Part shown: positions 17,374-25,882 of the stretch, piece by piece | Layout of the letters: every line of letters begins with the position of its first letter | Position numbering within the stretch: position 1 is the first letter of the stretch | Source: Lientehia sp934351765 | GTDB lineage: Bacteria > Bacillota > Clostridia > Lachnospirales > Lachnospiraceae | Reading direction: 5' to 3' | Length of the DNA stretch: 64,000 nucleotides | Assembly: GCF_052118925.1 (NCBI RefSeq) | Contig: NZ_JBQKGG010000013.1 | Location: forward strand, 5,512-69,511 | Program-made: the position numbers and the translations under genes | The notes under the pieces: model-generated | What the model saw: the letters and a program-made list of their open reading frames with translations, nothing else | Database searches by the model: none | Told to the model about the DNA's origin: nothing

Positions 17374-18111
17374 TCAGATGTCGCCCCCGCGCAGATGCCG
17401 CTTCCGGTATTCGGTCGGCAGCTCTCCATAGGTTTCCTTAAAGGCTGTGGTAAAGCGGCTCTGGCTTTCATAGCCTACCCCCTGGGCGATGGAAGCAATG
17501 TCATCGGAGGTCTTGATCAGCAGCATGGCCGCCTGCTCCATGCGGTGCTCCTTCATGTGGGCTGCGATGGTGGAGCCGTATACCTTTTTAAATACCCGCT
17601 TCAGCGTCGTTGTATTCATAAGAAAGATCCTCGACAGCTCCTCGATGGTGATCCGCTCGGAAATATGCTCCACCAGATAATTATGAACGTTTCGGATGAT
17701 CTCCTCCGAAGATGCCTGGAAGTCCACCTCCTTCTCCGGACAGGTGATCTCCATGACCTGTTCAACGATCTCATGAAGCAGACCGATCTGCTCCGTGTCC
17801 GCAGCCTTATAATAGACCTCCTTGCCATCCCTCCGGCTCACTAAAAGCCCGCTTTCCGTCAACGATTTCAGATGGTGGGACACCGCCGGACTGGACATTT
17901 CCATCATGGCGGCAATATTGATGACACACTCCTCCTGATGGCTTAAAAGCCAGAAGATTCGGACTCTGGTGGGATCTGAAAGCTGACGGAAAATCTCCGA
18001 GACCGCCGTAAAATGTTCAATGTTTTTCAATTCCCGGCACAGACTGCCCATCCGCTTTTTCTCTCCATGATGGTGAGGCAGCGTAATTTCTTCCACAGCA
18101 AGTTCTTTCAT
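17374..18111 (-). CDS. ArsR-AraC fusion metal-responsive regulator
   Basis: A 245-residue protein from ATG 18111 (AAGGAGG upstream). Residues about 25-120 are an ArsR/SmtB winged helix (SDPTRVRIFWLLSHQEECVINIAA, MSSPAVSHHLKSL, VYYKA), with a His/Glu-rich N-terminus (LPHHHGEKK) and a Cys in the helix where many ArsR proteins bind metal. Residues about 145-240 are an AraC-type double helix-turn-helix (ITIEELSRIFLMNTTTLKRVF... IASIAQGVGYESQSRFTTAF). Two DNA-binding modules of different families on one chain are uncommon. It is divergent from the HMA and P1B ATPase genes, which it probably controls; whether it represses, activates or does both cannot be told. Confidence 0.88.
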   Translation of the reverse strand: MKELAVEEITLPHHHGEKKRMGSLCRELKNIEHFTAVSEIFRQLSDPTRVRIFWLLSHQEECVINIAAMMEMSSPAVSHHLKSLTESGLLVSRRDGKEVYYKAADTEQIGLLHEIVEQVMEITCPEKEVDFQASSEEIIRNVHNYLVEHISERITIEELSRIFLMNTTTLKRVFKKVYGSTIAAHMKEHRMEQAAMLLIKTSDDIASIAQGVGYESQSRFTTAFKETYGELPTEYRKRHLRGGDI

Positions 18112-18244
18112 AACAATCCTCCTTTTTCCATCGGACATTTTCAGGATCTCCCCTGATCCTCTTGAGCCTTGTTCTCCGAAAATCGCCTTTTTCTCCCTTT
18201 CCGAAATCCCCTTCGCCTTTTTGGAAATCCCGGTCACAATTCCC

Positions 18245-18305
18245 TTGATTTTTGGATTTTTGCTTAGTATACTACAGCCATGATGATTAAGCAAATATTT
18301 AATTG
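18245..18305 (+). promoter_or_regulatory. Promoter and candidate operator of the metal-export operon
   Basis: TTGATT (18245-18250), 17 bases, TATACT (18268-18273). Immediately downstream an A/T-rich dyad (attaa...ttaat around 18286-18303) resembles the imperfect palindromes bound by ArsR/SmtB proteins. The divergent regulator gene starts about 130 bp away. Confidence 0.65.
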
Positions 18306-18323
18306 TGATCGGAGGTATGTCTC

Positions 18324-18542
18324 ATGAAAAAGACTTATAAAATCGAAGTAGACTGCGCAAACTGTGCGAACCTGATGGAAGAGGCCACCAAAAAAACGGC
18401 CGGTGTTGCAGACGCGACCGTAAACTTCATGACCCAGAAGATGATCGTGGAATTTGAGGAAGGCCAGGATGCCAAGGCTGTTATGAAACAGGTTCTGAAG
18501 GCCTGCAAGAAGGTGGAACCCGATTGTGAAATTGAACTGTAA
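18324..18542 (+). CDS. Free-standing heavy-metal-associated (HMA) domain protein
   Basis: A 72-residue HMA fold with metal site DCANCAN (Cys at about residues 12 and 15). The Asp before the first Cys resembles the N-terminal domains of Zn/Cd/Pb ATPases more than copper chaperones. It is followed by a terminator and then a P1B ATPase that lacks its own HMA domain, so the domain appears to be supplied in trans. GGAGG precedes the ATG. It belongs to the same transcription unit start as the ATPase, with the terminator probably setting their ratio. Confidence 0.88.
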   Translation: MKKTYKIEVDCANCANLMEEATKKTAGVADATVNFMTQKMIVEFEEGQDAKAVMKQVLKACKKVEPDCEIEL

Positions 18543-18552
18543 TATGCGTTTC

Positions 18553-18580
18553 GGGGTCAAAATTCTTTGGCCCCTTTTTT
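18553..18580 (+). terminator. Intrinsic terminator or attenuator between HMA and ATPase genes
   Basis: GGGGTCAAA (18553-18561) pairs with TTTGGCCCC (18566-18574) with one G-U, four-base loop, then six T. A second inverted repeat, ggaaatcc/ggatttcc, follows at 18584-18603. Confidence 0.75.
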
Positions 18581-18655
18581 ATCGGAAATCCTTCCGGATT
18601 TCCTGCTGTAAAATCTCCGGAGACTTTCTTTTTCCGGAATAATAAGGAGATTATT

Positions 18656-20536
18656 ATGACAAAGAAGCAGAAAAAAATGCTGATCCGCATCATCATCACA
18701 TCGGTTATGCTGATCGCGCTCCATTTCCTTCCGCTGACCGGTATTCCGCAGCTGATTGCCTATCTGGCCGCTTATGCGGTGATCGGATATGACATTCTGA
18801 AAAAAGCCGGAAAGGGAATTTTAAACGGTCGTGTATTTGATGAGAACTTCCTGATGGCACTTGCCACGCTGGGGGCATTCTTCGTTGCCATCTGGACAAA
18901 AAGCGGCGAGTATGTCGAAGGAATCGCCGTTATGCTCTTCTACCAGATCGGCGAACTCTTCCAGAGCTACGCCGTCGGAAAAAGCCGCAGGAACATCAGC
19001 GCTCTGATGGATATCCGCCCCGACTATGCCAACATCGAAGAGGACGGCTCCTTAAAGCAGGTGGATCCCGATGAGGTTGCTGTCGGCAGCATCATCGTAG
19101 TGCAGCCCGGCGAAAAGGTTCCCCTTGATGGTATCGTAATCAGCGGAGCTGCCAGCCTGAACACCAGCGCCTTAACCGGAGAGAGTCTTCCCCGCGATGT
19201 AAAGGAGGGCGATGAGATCATCAGCGGCTGTATCAACTTAAATGGTGTTCTGAGGATCCGTACAACCAAGGAATTCGGCGAATCCACCGTTTCCAGGATC
19301 CTGGATCTTGTGGAAAATGCAAGCTCCAGGAAGTCCCGATCCGAAGCCTTCATTTCCCGGTTTGCAAGGATCTATACTCCGGCTGTCTGTGCTGCCGCTC
19401 TGGCTCTTGCCATTTTTGTTCCGGTGATCCGGGTCATCTGCGGCATGGATCCCGCCTGGACTGACTGGATCTACCGTGCCTTAACCTTCCTGGTTGTAAG
19501 CTGCCCCTGTGCACTGGTCATCAGTATTCCCCTCAGCTTCTTTGCCGGAATCGGCGGTGCCAGCAAGGAGGGTATCCTCATTAAGGGCTCCAACTACCTG
19601 GAGGCCCTCGCCGATGCAGACTGCATCGTATTTGACAAGACCGGCACTCTGACCCAGGGTGTGTTTGAAGTGACCGGCGTTCACCATAATGAAATGGAAA
19701 ATGAAAAGCTGCTGGAGCTTGCAGCCCTGGCAGAATGTGCGTCCTCCCACCCCATCAGCAAGAGCCTCCAGCGAGCTTACGGAAAAGAACTCGACCGCAG
19801 CCGCGTTTCCGATATTGAAGAAATCAGCGGCCACGGAATTACCGCAAGGGTAGACGGCCATGCCGTCGCCGCCGGAAACTCCAAGCTCATGAAAAAGCTT
19901 GGGATCGATTACCACGACTGTCACAGCGTCGGAACCATCATCCACATGGCTGTTGACGGCAAATACGCCGGTCATATCGTGATCTCCGATGTGATAAAGC
20001 CCCACTCCAGGGAAGCCCTCGCTTCCTTAAAGAAAGCAGGCGTAAAAAAGACCGTTATGCTGACCGGTGATTCCCAACGTGTGGCTGATACCGTAGCAAA
20101 GGAGCTTGGTGTTGACGAAGTCCGCAGCGAGCTGCTTCCCGCCGACAAGGTCAAGGAAGTCGAGAAGCTTCTTGCCGGCAGGAGCAAACGCGAAAAGGTT
20201 GCCTTCGTGGGCGACGGCATCAACGATGCCCCCGTTCTGACCCGTGCTGACATCGGAATCGCCATGGGCGCCATGGGCTCCGATGCTGCTATCGAGGCAG
20301 CCGACATCGTTCTCATGGACGATGACCCGCTTCAGATCGCCAAGGCAATCAAAATTTCCAGAAAATGTATCGGCATCGTAAAGCAGAACATTGTATTTTC
20401 CCTGATCATCAAATTCGGCTGCCTGGCTCTCACCGCTGCCGGCATCACCAACATGTGGGCCGCCATCTTCGCCGATGTCGGCGTCATGATCATTGCCGTA
20501 TTAAATGCGATCCGCGCATTAAAATACAGAGAGTAA
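18656..20536 (+). CDS. P1B-type heavy-metal ATPase (Zn/Cd/Pb class)
   Basis: A 626-residue P-type ATPase. It has the membrane motif SCPCALVIS, phosphorylation site DKTGTLTQG, TGES actuator motif, HP locus motif SSHPISKS, MLTGDS and GDGINDAP. The C-terminal helix TNMWAAIFADVGVMIIAVLNAIRAL is typical of the Zn/Cd/Pb subgroup. It begins almost directly at the first membrane helix: the usual N-terminal HMA domain is missing and appears as the separate upstream gene. It probably expels zinc, cadmium or lead under control of the divergent ArsR-AraC protein. AAGGAG precedes the ATG. Confidence 0.92.
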   Translation: MTKKQKKMLIRIIITSVMLIALHFLPLTGIPQLIAYLAAYAVIGYDILKKAGKGILNGRVFDENFLMALATLGAFFVAIWTKSGEYVEGIAVMLFYQIGELFQSYAVGKSRRNISALMDIRPDYANIEEDGSLKQVDPDEVAVGSIIVVQPGEKVPLDGIVISGAASLNTSALTGESLPRDVKEGDEIISGCINLNGVLRIRTTKEFGESTVSRILDLVENASSRKSRSEAFISRFARIYTPAVCAAALALAIFVPVIRVICGMDPAWTDWIYRALTFLVVSCPCALVISIPLSFFAGIGGASKEGILIKGSNYLEALADADCIVFDKTGTLTQGVFEVTGVHHNEMENEKLLELAALAECASSHPISKSLQRAYGKELDRSRVSDIEEISGHGITARVDGHAVAAGNSKLMKKLGIDYHDCHSVGTIIHMAVDGKYAGHIVISDVIKPHSREALASLKKAGVKKTVMLTGDSQRVADTVAKELGVDEVRSELLPADKVKEVEKLLAGRSKREKVAFVGDGINDAPVLTRADIGIAMGAMGSDAAIEAADIVLMDDDPLQIAKAIKISRKCIGIVKQNIVFSLIIKFGCLALTAAGITNMWAAIFADVGVMIIAVLNAIRALKYRE

Positions 20537-20632
20537 CGCCTGTGCTCCGATTGAATCAGGGACATTGGGAGAATCGAAATTTTTCAAGGATATTCTCTTC
20601 TCAAAGACACAATTTAAAATCATTCTACGATG

Positions 20633-20668
20633 GAGTCAGTCCTCACTTCCGGGACTGGCTCTTTTTTT
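20633..20668 (+). terminator. Terminator after the metal ATPase gene
   Basis: GAGTCAGTCC pairs with GGACTGGCTC (one G-U), nine-base loop, followed by seven T. Confidence 0.9.
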
Positions 20669-20696
20669 AACAAAACTTATACAATCTTAGTTTCGA

Positions 20697-20725
20697 TTGC
20701 AGGACACTTTTCCCCACTTAATACT
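20697..20725 (+). promoter_or_regulatory. Possible kdp operon promoter
   Basis: TTGCAG, 17 bases, AATACT; both boxes are weak, as expected for a promoter that needs an activator such as KdpE. No KdpE box could be defined. Confidence 0.4.
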
Positions 20726-20771
20726 TTTGGCGGTATTATCTCTTTGCAAGAAAGAAATGAGGTGAACAGTT

Positions 20772-20963
20772 ATGAGCATTACAAATGTAGCGAGAAGATT
20801 TGAACAGAGATTTGACGCAAAAGCGGAGCACTTTATCTGGCATCATCCGCTGCTTGGCTTCATCTACATCTTTGTTGGAATGCCATTACTTGTTTTGACG
20901 TGTGTCTGCATCAGTACAATCGTTATCGCCTTTCCAATGGCATGCATTTTAGGTTACTTGTAA
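20772..20963 (+). CDS. Small membrane protein ahead of kdpF
   Basis: A 63-residue protein with a polar, basic first 30 residues (SITNVARRFEQRFDAKAEHF) and one long or two short hydrophobic helices (LLGFIYIFVGMPLLVLTC...). GAGGTG precedes ATG. It lies 97 bp ahead of kdpF in the same direction, so it is probably expressed with the potassium pump. I know no function; it could be a small regulator or accessory subunit of Kdp. Confidence 0.6.
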   Translation: MSITNVARRFEQRFDAKAEHFIWHHPLLGFIYIFVGMPLLVLTCVCISTIVIAFPMACILGYL

Positions 20964-21060
20964 TCTTTATTTCATCTTTAAATGCACAAAAGATGATTAA
21001 TGCCATTTTTAGAGGAAAGGTTTTATGATATTGGGAACATCAAAAAGGAGGAAGAATCTT

Positions 21061-21153
21061 ATGCAAATACTAATTGCACTCATAGGTGTATGTGCGGCAG
21101 CAATGCTGCTGTGGTATATCTATATTTTAATGAAGGGAGATGATCAGGCATGA
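21061..21153 (+). CDS. kdpF: KdpF-like small subunit
   Basis: A 30-residue membrane peptide (single helix LIALIGVCAAAMLLWYIYILM, split here by its polar ends) with AGGAGG upstream. Its TGA overlaps the kdpA ATG by four bases. Position, size and topology match KdpF, the lipid-like stabilising subunit of the KdpFABC pump. It is easily missed because it is so short. Confidence 0.85.
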   Translation: MQILIALIGVCAAAMLLWYIYILMKGDDQA

Positions 21154-22964
21154 GCACCATAATTCAGTATGTTTTATACCTTGCCATTCTGGTTGTTCTG
21201 GCAATTCCGCTGGGCTCTTACATAAAAAAAGTTATGAGTGGCGAGAAAACCTTTTTGTGCAAAATTCTCACACCGTGCGAAAACCTTGTTTACAGGGTTC
21301 TGCGTGTAGACAAAGAAGAACAGATGACATGGAAAAAATATGCGGTAAGTGTATTGATCTTTTCCGGTATCGGACTCTCTTTTTTGTTCCTTCTTCAACT
21401 ATTACAGGGCTTTCTTCCCGGAAACCCGCAGCATCTTCCCGGTGTGAAATGGGATTTGGCATTTAATACTTCTGCAAGTTTCATTACCAATACAAACTGG
21501 CAGGCGTATTCCGGTGAATCCACATTAAGTTATCTCACCCAGGCTTTAGGTCTGACTGTTCAGAACTTTGTTTCCGCAGCCACTGGCATCGCCGTTCTGT
21601 TTGCTCTGATCCGTGGCTTTACCAAAGTGAAATCCTCAGGAGTCGGAAACTTCTGGGTGGACTTGACACGCATTGTCATTCACATCCTGCTCCCGCTGAA
21701 TCTTGTCATTTCTCTGTTGCTGGCAGGCGGCGGTGTAATCCAAAACCTGAAAAGTGCAGAAACCGTATCTCTTGTAGAACCGATTGCCATCAATGCGGAA
21801 GGTGAAATTCTGAAGGATGCGGTCATTGATCCAGACACTGAAACCGTCACTGTAGATGGCAAAATCGTTTCGGATGCACAGATCATCAGCGAGCAGTTCG
21901 TCCCCATGGGACCGGCAGCCAGTCAGGTTGCAATCAAACAGACCGGCACCAATGGCGGCGGTTATATGGGCGTCAATTCCGCACATCCATTGGAAAACCC
22001 TAATGCCTTTACCAATTTGATTGAAATGATTTCCATTCTCCTGATTCCGGCGGCTCTGTGCTTCACATTCGGCTCTGCGGTAAAAAACAAAAAGCAGGGG
22101 ATTGCAATCTTTATGGCAATGTTCCTTTGCCTGATTATTGCATTGAGCTGCATCGCTGTCTCCGAACATACCGGCACATCCCAGCTTGCACAGGACGGCG
22201 CAGTCAATCTGTCAATGACCGAACAGGCAGGTGGCAATATGGAAGGAAAAGAGTCCCGCTTCGGCATTGCAGCGTCCTCTACCTGGGCAGCCTTCACCAC
22301 CGCGGCTTCCAACGGCTCTGTAAACTCCATGCATGACAGCTACACGCCCCTTGCCGGTATGGTGACTATGCTGCTGATGCAGCTTGGCGAGGTTATTTTC
22401 GGCGGCGTGGGCTGTGGCCTTTACGGTATGCTTGCGTTTGCCATTCTGGCAGTGTTCATTGCCGGTCTGATGGTAGGCCGTACTCCAGAATTCCTTGGTA
22501 AGAAAATTGAGCCTTATGAGATGAAATGGTCGGTACTGGTTTGTCTTGCAACGCCCATTGCAATTCTGGTCGGCAGTGGTCTTGCCGCTGTAGTGCCCTC
22601 TGTCATGAATAGCCTGAACAACGGCGGCGCCCACGGTTTCTCTGAAATGCTGTATGCCTACTCATCCTGTGGCGGCAATAACGGCTCTGCCTTTGCCGGT
22701 TTCAATGCGAATACCGTATTTTTGAATGTAAGTCTGGGACTGATGATGCTCTTTGCCCGGTTTCTGCCCATCATCGGCACACTTGCAATCGCAGGTAGTC
22801 TGGCCGGAAAAAAGAAAATTGCCACGACTGCCGGCACCTTGTCTACGACAAATGGAGTGTTTGTTTTCCTGCTGATTGTTGTGGTATTGCTGATCGGTGC
22901 GCTGAGCTTCTTCCCGGCACTTGCCCTTGGTCCACTTGCTGAGTTCTTTGGCAGCATTGCGTAA
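21150..22964 (+). CDS. kdpA: Potassium-transporting ATPase subunit KdpA
   Basis: The 604-residue potassium channel-like subunit of KdpFABC. Selectivity-filter loops are visible as NTNWQAYSGE, GTNGGGYMGVNSAHP, SSTWAAFTTAASNGSVN and SCGGNNGSAFAG, each with a conserved Gly. It is about 45 residues longer than the E. coli protein; part of the excess is a periplasmic stretch near residues 200-240 rich in Asp and Val (TETVTVDGKIVSDAQI). It is translationally coupled to kdpF and followed 15 bp later by kdpB. Confidence 0.96.
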   Translation: MSTIIQYVLYLAILVVLAIPLGSYIKKVMSGEKTFLCKILTPCENLVYRVLRVDKEEQMTWKKYAVSVLIFSGIGLSFLFLLQLLQGFLPGNPQHLPGVKWDLAFNTSASFITNTNWQAYSGESTLSYLTQALGLTVQNFVSAATGIAVLFALIRGFTKVKSSGVGNFWVDLTRIVIHILLPLNLVISLLLAGGGVIQNLKSAETVSLVEPIAINAEGEILKDAVIDPDTETVTVDGKIVSDAQIISEQFVPMGPAASQVAIKQTGTNGGGYMGVNSAHPLENPNAFTNLIEMISILLIPAALCFTFGSAVKNKKQGIAIFMAMFLCLIIALSCIAVSEHTGTSQLAQDGAVNLSMTEQAGGNMEGKESRFGIAASSTWAAFTTAASNGSVNSMHDSYTPLAGMVTMLLMQLGEVIFGGVGCGLYGMLAFAILAVFIAGLMVGRTPEFLGKKIEPYEMKWSVLVCLATPIAILVGSGLAAVVPSVMNSLNNGGAHGFSEMLYAYSSCGGNNGSAFAGFNANTVFLNVSLGLMMLFARFLPIIGTLAIAGSLAGKKKIATTAGTLSTTNGVFVFLLIVVVLLIGALSFFPALALGPLAEFFGSIA

Positions 22965-22979
22965 AGGAGGTTTACAGAT

Positions 22980-25049
22980 ATGAGTACAAAACAGAAAAGT
23001 GCTTTTGCCGACCGGAAAATGCTCGGCAGGGCAATTAAAGATTCTTTTGTGAAATTAAGTCCGAAAACACAGGCAAAAAACCCGGTCATGTTTCTGGTTT
23101 TTGTGTCTGCGATCTTGACCAGCAGCCTTTGGGTGGTGTCCCTGTTCGGGTTGAAGGATGCTCCAAGCGGATATACACTGGCGATTGCCGTTATCCTTTG
23201 GTTTACCGTATTATTTGCCAACTTTGCCGAGGCCATTGCAGAAGGCCGCGGTAAAGCACAGGCAGATTCTCTCCGGGCATCCCGTAAGGATGTGGACGCA
23301 CATAGAATTCCCTCCGTATCGCAGAAGGACAGCGTGACCGTGGTTCCCTCCACCTTGCTGAAAAAGGGGGACCTGGTGATCGTCAAAGCCGGCGAGCAGA
23401 TTCCGGCAGACGGCGAAGTCGTAGAAGGTGCGGCATCTGTGGATGAAAGCGCCATCACCGGAGAATCCGCTCCTGTAATTCGTGAGGCAGGCGGCGACCG
23501 CAGCGCTGTGACCGGCGGCACCACGGTACTGTCGGACTGGATTCTTGTCAGAGTAACCAACGAAGCCGGAGAAAGTTTTCTGGACAAAATGATTGCGATG
23601 GTAGAAGGTGCTGCCCGGAAAAAGACGCCCAACGAAATTGCTTTGCAGATTTTTCTGGTAGCCTTGTCCATCATCTTTATTTTGGTGACAGTCTCCCTCT
23701 ACACTTATTCCATTTTTTCTGCAAAGCTGGCAGGAATTGAGAATCCAACCTCTGTAACAACTCTGGTAGCGCTGCTGGTATGCCTTGCTCCTACTACCAT
23801 TGGTGCATTACTTTCCTCCATCGGTATTGCCGGTATGTCAAGGCTGAATCAGGCAAATGTTCTGGCTATGAGTGGACGTGCCATTGAAGCTGCCGGGGAT
23901 GTAGACATCCTGATGTTAGATAAAACAGGAACCATCACCCTGGGCAATCGGCAGGCATCGGAATTCATTCCGGTGGATGGCGTAGATGTTCAGGAACTGG
24001 CAGATGCCGCTCAGCTTTCTTCTCTGGCAGATGAAACCCCTGAGGGCAGAAGCGTTGTTGTGCTGGCAAAGGAGCAATTTGGAATTCGGGGAAGAAGCCT
24101 TCAGAATAAGAATCTGCACTTTATCCCCTTTACTGCCGTGACCCGTATGAGTGGTGTAGACTTTGACGGAAACGAAATCCGTAAGGGTGCAGCAGATGCC
24201 ATACAGAGTTATGTGACTCACGCAGGCGGTACGTATTCCCCGGACTGTGATCGAGTTGTCAAATCGATTGCATCCAAGGGCGGCACACCTCTGGTTGTGG
24301 CAAAGAATCACAAGATTCTCGGAGTTATCTATCTGAAGGATATTATCAAGCAGGGCGTGAAAGAGAAATTCGCAGACCTACGGAAAATGGGAATCAAGAC
24401 CATTATGATCACCGGTGACAATCCAATCACGGCTGCGGCCATCGCTGCCGAGGCCGGTGTGGATGACTTCCTTGCGGAAGCAACACCGGAAGGAAAGCTG
24501 GCAATGATTCGTGATTTTCAGTCCAAGGGACATTTGGTTGCCATGACCGGCGACGGCACAAATGATGCTCCGGCTCTGGCACAGGCAGACGTTGCAGTTG
24601 CCATGAACAGCGGCACACAGGCAGCAAAAGAAGCAGGCAACATGGTGGATCTGGACTCTTCTCCCACAAAGCTCATCGATATTGTACGCATTGGTAAACA
24701 GCTTTTGATGACACGAGGCAGCCTGACCACCTTCTCCATCGCCAATGATGTGGCAAAATATTTTGCCATTATTCCGGCACTGTTTATGGGACTTTATCCT
24801 GGTTTGTCTGCTCTGAATATTATGGGACTGCATTCCCCGCAAAGTGCTGTCCTCTCTGCGATTATTTATAATGCACTCATCATTATTGCGCTCATTCCAT
24901 TGGCGCTGAAAGGTGTGAAATACCGTGAAGTTTCCGCCGGAAAACTGCTGTCTCGGAACCTGTTGGTTTATGGTCTGGGCGGTCTGGCGGCTCCATTTAT
25001 CTTTGTGAAACTGATTGATGTTCTGCTGGTCTTTACCGGGCTGATTTGA
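22980..25049 (+). CDS. kdpB: Potassium-transporting ATPase subunit KdpB
   Basis: The 689-residue P-type ATPase subunit. It has the actuator motif ITGESAPV, whose Ser is the inhibitory phosphorylation site in E. coli KdpB; phosphorylated Asp in LDKTGTITLGNRQ; nucleotide domain KGAADAI; MITGDNP and GDGTNDAPALAQADVAVAMN. The first helix region begins after a basic N-terminus (FADRKMLGRAIKDSFVKL). AGGAGG precedes ATG. It couples ATP hydrolysis to potassium entry through KdpA. Confidence 0.97.
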   Translation: MSTKQKSAFADRKMLGRAIKDSFVKLSPKTQAKNPVMFLVFVSAILTSSLWVVSLFGLKDAPSGYTLAIAVILWFTVLFANFAEAIAEGRGKAQADSLRASRKDVDAHRIPSVSQKDSVTVVPSTLLKKGDLVIVKAGEQIPADGEVVEGAASVDESAITGESAPVIREAGGDRSAVTGGTTVLSDWILVRVTNEAGESFLDKMIAMVEGAARKKTPNEIALQIFLVALSIIFILVTVSLYTYSIFSAKLAGIENPTSVTTLVALLVCLAPTTIGALLSSIGIAGMSRLNQANVLAMSGRAIEAAGDVDILMLDKTGTITLGNRQASEFIPVDGVDVQELADAAQLSSLADETPEGRSVVVLAKEQFGIRGRSLQNKNLHFIPFTAVTRMSGVDFDGNEIRKGAADAIQSYVTHAGGTYSPDCDRVVKSIASKGGTPLVVAKNHKILGVIYLKDIIKQGVKEKFADLRKMGIKTIMITGDNPITAAAIAAEAGVDDFLAEATPEGKLAMIRDFQSKGHLVAMTGDGTNDAPALAQADVAVAMNSGTQAAKEAGNMVDLDSSPTKLIDIVRIGKQLLMTRGSLTTFSIANDVAKYFAIIPALFMGLYPGLSALNIMGLHSPQSAVLSAIIYNALIIIALIPLALKGVKYREVSAGKLLSRNLLVYGLGGLAAPFIFVKLIDVLLVFTGLI

Positions 25050-25062
25050 GGAGGTATCTGTC

Positions 25063-25671
25063 ATGAAAACAATAAAAAATGTACTGCCGAAAGCGGCAAT
25101 GATCTTTCTGATTTTTACACTGCTGTGCGGCGTGGTTTATACAGGCATTGTCACAGGAATTGCTCAGCTTATTTTCCCGTCCAATGCCAATGGAAGCATC
25201 ATTGAAGTAGATGGAAAAAAATATGGCTGTGAATTACTTGGGCAGCAATATACAGATGACGCCCATATGTGGGGGCGTATTATGAATATTGATGTTTCAA
25301 CCTATACGGATGAAAACGGAAAGGCACTGATGTATGCCGCTCCCTCCAACCTCTCTCCGGCAAGTGAGGAATATGCACAGCTTGTGGCAGAGCGTGTAGA
25401 AAAGCTCCGGGCTGCTGACCCGGCCATGAACGATACTGCCGTTCCTGTGGACCTTGTTACCTGTTCCGGCAGTGGGCTTGATCCCCATATTTCCCCGGCA
25501 GCAGCGGAGTATCAGGTAGCACGCATTGCAAAGGCAAATAATATGACCGAAGATGAAGTACGTAAAATCATCCAGAAGTGTACCGACGGACGATTCCTTG
25601 GCATCTTTGGCGAGGAGACCGTCAATGTACTGGAGGTCAATCTGATGCTGGACGGTATCCTGAAAAAATGA
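25063..25671 (+). CDS. kdpC: Potassium-transporting ATPase subunit KdpC
   Basis: A 202-residue subunit with one N-terminal membrane helix (AAMIFLIFTLLCGVVYTGIVTG) and the family motifs GSGLDPHISPAAA and VNVLEVNLMLDG. It assists ATP binding by KdpB. AGGAGG precedes ATG, 13 bp after kdpB. The central part (residues 50-90) differs from proteobacterial KdpC (DAHMWGRIMN), as in other Clostridia. Confidence 0.95.
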   Translation: MKTIKNVLPKAAMIFLIFTLLCGVVYTGIVTGIAQLIFPSNANGSIIEVDGKKYGCELLGQQYTDDAHMWGRIMNIDVSTYTDENGKALMYAAPSNLSPASEEYAQLVAERVEKLRAADPAMNDTAVPVDLVTCSGSGLDPHISPAAAEYQVARIAKANNMTEDEVRKIIQKCTDGRFLGIFGEETVNVLEVNLMLDGILKK

Positions 25672-25720
25672 AGTGAACCCAGCAAAATTATGCTTTCCAG
25701 TGCAAACTCATGCTAACAGA

Positions 25721-25760
25721 GAATCCTTTCCGTATCTTTAGACGGTCTTAATACGGATTC
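25721..25760 (+). terminator. Possible weak terminator after kdpC
   Basis: gaatcc and ccgtat repeat inverted as atacggattc across a 15-base loop; the stem is interrupted and no clean T-run follows. It may reduce read-through into the sensor genes. Confidence 0.3.
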
Positions 25761-25882
25761 GTCTTCTCTTGTACACTCTTTACCCACTTTGATCTATGAT
25801 TGATTAAAAACAAATAAAGGGACTTAAAAGAAACTTGCAATTATGAGAGTGGTGCTGTCAAAAAGAAGTTGGAGGTAAGCCC

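Noticed and set aside
20669..20771. c-di-AMP (ydaO-type) riboswitch ahead of kdp
   Set aside because: The region is too short and has no matching conserved segments.
21150..22964. KdpA length excess as a fusion
   Set aside because: The extra residues lie within a periplasmic loop and keep the membrane pattern; this is family variation, not a second domain I can name.
24378..25064. Long minus-strand frame opposite kdpB
   Set aside because: Shadow of kdpB; the kdpB motifs on the plus strand are complete.
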